Assembly: GCF_024746795.1 (NCBI RefSeq)
Contig: NZ_CP080523.1
Span: forward strand, 62,001 to 126,000
DNA: 64,000 bases
Source of the DNA: Mesorhizobium sp. AR10
Lineage (GTDB): Bacteria; Pseudomonadota; Alphaproteobacteria; Rhizobiales; Rhizobiaceae
Reading direction: 5' to 3'
The stretch's first letter is position 1. Each line of letters starts with the position of its first letter. The translations under genes and the position numbers were made by a program. The notes beneath the pieces were generated by a model. That model had not been told where the DNA came from. It made no database searches and saw nothing but the letters and a program-made list of their open reading frames with translations. Of this stretch, positions 61,836 through 64,000 are shown one piece after another.

Positions 61836-63071
61836 ATGGTTGAACAACGGACCGTCGCCGTCATTGGCGGGGGCGTAATCGGCGCGAGTTGCGCGCTCAT
61901 GCTGGCGCATGAAGGACACCGTGTCACCGTGATCGAGGAGGGTCGTATCGGCCATGGCTGCTCTTGGGGTAATGGCGCCCAATACAATGCGGGATCGTCT
62001 TTCCCCATGGCTCATCCCGGTGTCATGTGGCGTGCGCTACGCTGGCTCGCCGACACCAACGGTCCGGTGCGCCTCGCGCCACGTGAGATGCCTCGCACCC
62101 TCCCATGGCTCGTCCGCTTCCTGCTAACCGGCCGCCGGGACGCCTGGGAGGCGGCCTATGTGGCGTTGCATGCTCTCCATGCCCCCTGTGCAGAGCTTTA
62201 TCGTGACATGCTCGGCGAGATTGAGTGGAAACGGGTGTTCAGGCCGAACGGCGCCCTGCATGTCTCGCGCGATGTTTCACCTGGCGCACTCGACGGGCTT
62301 GTGGACAGGTTGCGGGCAGCGCATGGCGTCGCATTCGAGAGGCTCAATGCCGAGGAGCTCAGCGAATTAGAGCCGGGCTTGTCCCGTGACTACCGACGCG
62401 GGATTTTTTTTTCTGGCGGCGGGCATGTGACCTCACCGCTAGCGCTAGTGGAGGGTCTAATGGGGCGGGCCGCCGCATTGGGCGTTGCTATTCGCACGGC
62501 ACGGGTGTTGGCTTTCGAGCCCGGCATCGACGGGGTGACGCTGCAGACAAACACGGGGCCTCACCGCTGCGACGTCGTGGTCATTGCAGCAGGCATCGCC
62601 AGCCGGGACCTGGGCCGCTCCCTCGGAATTTCCCTGTCTTTGGCCAGCGAGCGGGGCTATCACGTCACTATGCCCGGCATTACCAGCGTCATCAGCCGCC
62701 CTGTGACCGACGCAGAATCGGCCTTTGTCGCCACGCCTCTGGAGGAAGGGCTGCGCATCGTGGGCATCGCGGAGTTCGATGCACCCGGTGCGCCGCGCGA
62801 TCCGAAGCAGAGCAACAAGCTGGTGGCGTGCGCCCGCGCAATGTTGCCAGACCTGCGAATAGGCGAGATGAGCCATTGGATGGGCGTAAGACCGTCGACG
62901 CCGGACAGCCTGCCGATCATCGGTCCCCATCCCGATCATGCCACCATCCTGTTTGCCACTGGCCATGGCCACATGGGAATCAGCGGCGCCCCCATGACAG
63001 CGGCGATCGTCTGCGATCTCGTCGCCGGTCGCACGCCCCGGCGCTCGTGCGCTCCTTACAGGGTGCGTTAG
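61836..63071 (+). CDS. FAD-dependent oxidoreductase of the D-amino-acid dehydrogenase type
   Basis: A 411-aa protein with GAGGAG before the ATG. Rossmann motif VAVIGGGVIGASCALMLAHE near the N-terminus, HGCSWGNGAQYNAGSSFPMA, VVVIAAGIASRDLGRSLGI, and the C-terminal FATGHGHMGISGAPMTAAIV, which is the DadA-family flavin clamp. It probably oxidises a D-amino acid or an N-methyl amino acid to a keto acid. It precedes an ABC uptake ATPase by 103 bases in the same direction, suggesting a catabolic operon for an imported amine. Confidence 0.88.
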   Translation: MVEQRTVAVIGGGVIGASCALMLAHEGHRVTVIEEGRIGHGCSWGNGAQYNAGSSFPMAHPGVMWRALRWLADTNGPVRLAPREMPRTLPWLVRFLLTGRRDAWEAAYVALHALHAPCAELYRDMLGEIEWKRVFRPNGALHVSRDVSPGALDGLVDRLRAAHGVAFERLNAEELSELEPGLSRDYRRGIFFSGGGHVTSPLALVEGLMGRAAALGVAIRTARVLAFEPGIDGVTLQTNTGPHRCDVVVIAAGIASRDLGRSLGISLSLASERGYHVTMPGITSVISRPVTDAESAFVATPLEEGLRIVGIAEFDAPGAPRDPKQSNKLVACARAMLPDLRIGEMSHWMGVRPSTPDSLPIIGPHPDHATILFATGHGHMGISGAPMTAAIVCDLVAGRTPRRSCAPYRVR

Positions 63072-63174
63072 GGCAATAGGCGCAGGTGCAAATTTTATCT
63101 TGCGCCGCGCTTTGAGAATGATATAGTGCATTCAACAAAATGACATAATCCAATGGGAACGGAAGACACTTCAA

Positions 63175-64000
63175 ATGGATCTTCGACAAGGTCTTGAGAG
63201 GCCGCAAGGTGGTGATTGTCTACTGGCCGACGGTGCCCCAGTAGCGACACAAGGATCAGTGAAGCAGACCGGCGCGAACGATGCCTTTGTAAAGTTTTCC
63301 GGCATTCAGAAAACCTACGACGGGGAAACGCTGGTCGTCAAAAATCTCAACTTGGATATCGCCCGGGGTGAGTTTTTGACCATGCTAGGCCCCTCCGGAT
63401 CTGGCAAAACGACGACCCTCATGATGCTCGCCGGCTTCGAGGTACCCACCAGGGGACACATTTATCTGGAGGGGCGCTCGATCAGCGGCATGCCCCCGCA
63501 TAAGCGCAACATTGGCATGGTGTTCCAAAACTACGCGCTTTTTCCGCATATGACCGTCGAGGAGAACCTGGCTTTCCCGCTCAAGGTCCGCAAGCTGGGT
63601 AAGTCTGAAATAGAAGCTCGGATTAAGGTTGCGCTCAACATGGTCCGGCTCAGTGTCCAAGGCAAGCGCCGCCCTGGTCAGCTTTCCGGCGGTCAACAGC
63701 AACGAGTGGCGCTCGCCCGCGCACTCGTCTTCGAGCCCAAGCTCGTGCTCATGGACGAGCCACTCGGCGCACTAGACAGACAGCTGCGCGAGGAGATGCA
63801 GCTCGAGATCAAGCACATCCACGAGGATCTCGGCATTACCGTAGTTTACGTGACTCATGATCAGAGCGAGGCGCTGACCATGTCGGACCGCATTGCCGTG
63901 TTCAACGACGGCATCATCCAACAGGTCGCCGCGCCGGCCGAACTGTACGAACGGCCACAAAATCGCTTCGTCGCCCAGTTCATCGGCGAAAACAACCAGC
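63175..64000 (+). CDS. ABC transporter ATPase (PotA/UgpC type), C-terminus beyond the window
   Basis: An ATG at 63175 opens MDLRQGLERPQGGDCLLADG, and 275 codons remain open to the window edge. Walker A GPSGSGKT at 72-79, Q-loop MVFQNYALFP at 115-124, signature LSGGQQQR at 170-177, Walker B LVLMDEP at 190-196, and switch His in VTHDQSEALTMSDRIAVF, typical of spermidine/putrescine or Fe3+/polyol importers. The TOBE domain should lie beyond the edge. The unusually long 35-residue N-terminus before VKFSGIQKTYDG suggests that a later start is possible. Confidence 0.93.
   Translation, partial: MDLRQGLERPQGGDCLLADGAPVATQGSVKQTGANDAFVKFSGIQKTYDGETLVVKNLNLDIARGEFLTMLGPSGSGKTTTLMMLAGFEVPTRGHIYLEGRSISGMPPHKRNIGMVFQNYALFPHMTVEENLAFPLKVRKLGKSEIEARIKVALNMVRLSVQGKRRPGQLSGGQQQRVALARALVFEPKLVLMDEPLGALDRQLREEMQLEIKHIHEDLGITVVYVTHDQSEALTMSDRIAVFNDGIIQQVAAPAELYERPQNRFVAQFIGENNQ

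Noticed and set aside
1..64000. CRISPR arrays, tRNA and rRNA genes
   Set aside because: No regularly spaced short direct repeats and no tRNA- or rRNA-like stretches were seen on either strand.

Overview
The window looks like accessory DNA, probably a plasmid or a genomic island, from a member of the Hyphomicrobiales (a Rhizobium, Mesorhizobium, Ensifer or Brucellaceae type). The evidence is the imuA-imuB-dnaE2 cassette under an alphaproteobacterial LexA box, ParB-like and DUF932 plasmid-type remnants, DUF433/DUF5615 and RES/Xre toxin-antitoxin pairs, and very dense insertion sequences (IS3, IS5, IS6, IS30, IS110 and IS630 families plus group II introns). No rRNA, tRNA or core housekeeping gene is visible.

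Layout. 1-2527: two group II intron 5' ends, each sitting in the catalytic motif of an IS6-family transposase. 2826-4637: ABC exporter. 4936-15692: IS-rich block bracketed by two identical inverted 1112-bp IS5-family copies (5607-6718 and 14581-15692); between them lie an IS3 element, a LacI regulator with a divergent membrane acyltransferase-like gene, a DUF433/DUF5615 pair and truncated DUF932 and ParB genes. 15907-20744: PD-(D/E)XK nuclease-like protein, RES/Xre toxin-antitoxin and a DUF2971 protein. 21132-30100: the most striking region. A caspase-EF-hand-FGE protein is translationally coupled to a small membrane protein. A four-gene overlapping operon follows: CHAT protease, glycine-rich MGSSGSG protein, QueC-like enzyme and ASCH protein. 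A 250-aa protein of unknown function lies between the two operons. 30401-35672: three IS110-family elements around an S1/P1 nuclease. 35679-44049: leftward row of a polysaccharide lyase-like protein, two envelope proteins, DUF3616, DUF2278/lamin-tail, a ComEC-type metallo-beta-lactamase and a thermolysin-type protease. 44344-46701: glycoamylase pseudogene split by an IS630 element. 46768-52969: LexA-controlled mutagenesis cassette. 53261-58167: leftward ubiquitin-like conjugation operon (57-aa protein ending LGGEY, E2, Phd/YefM-like fusion to a Cys-less E2, E1, JAB protease, MBL, patatin), with a divergent PIN-like gene and palindromes between them. 59507-64000: IS30, a decayed flavin monooxygenase, a D-amino-acid oxidase-type dehydrogenase and the start of a spermidine/iron-type ABC ATPase.

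How the genes may work together. The two protein-modification/protease loci (QueC-CHAT-caspase and E1-E2-JAB-MBL-patatin) have the domain content of inducible bacterial immunity systems: a sensing or modifying module joined to a lytic or degradative effector. This is inference from domains and coupling. No phage phenotype can be read from sequence.

Caveat. At least nine genes carry single-base frameshifts, several in G runs, and four carry in-frame stops. Some may be sequencing errors. Where the two reading frames join into a recognisable family, the locus is reported once with the lesion position.
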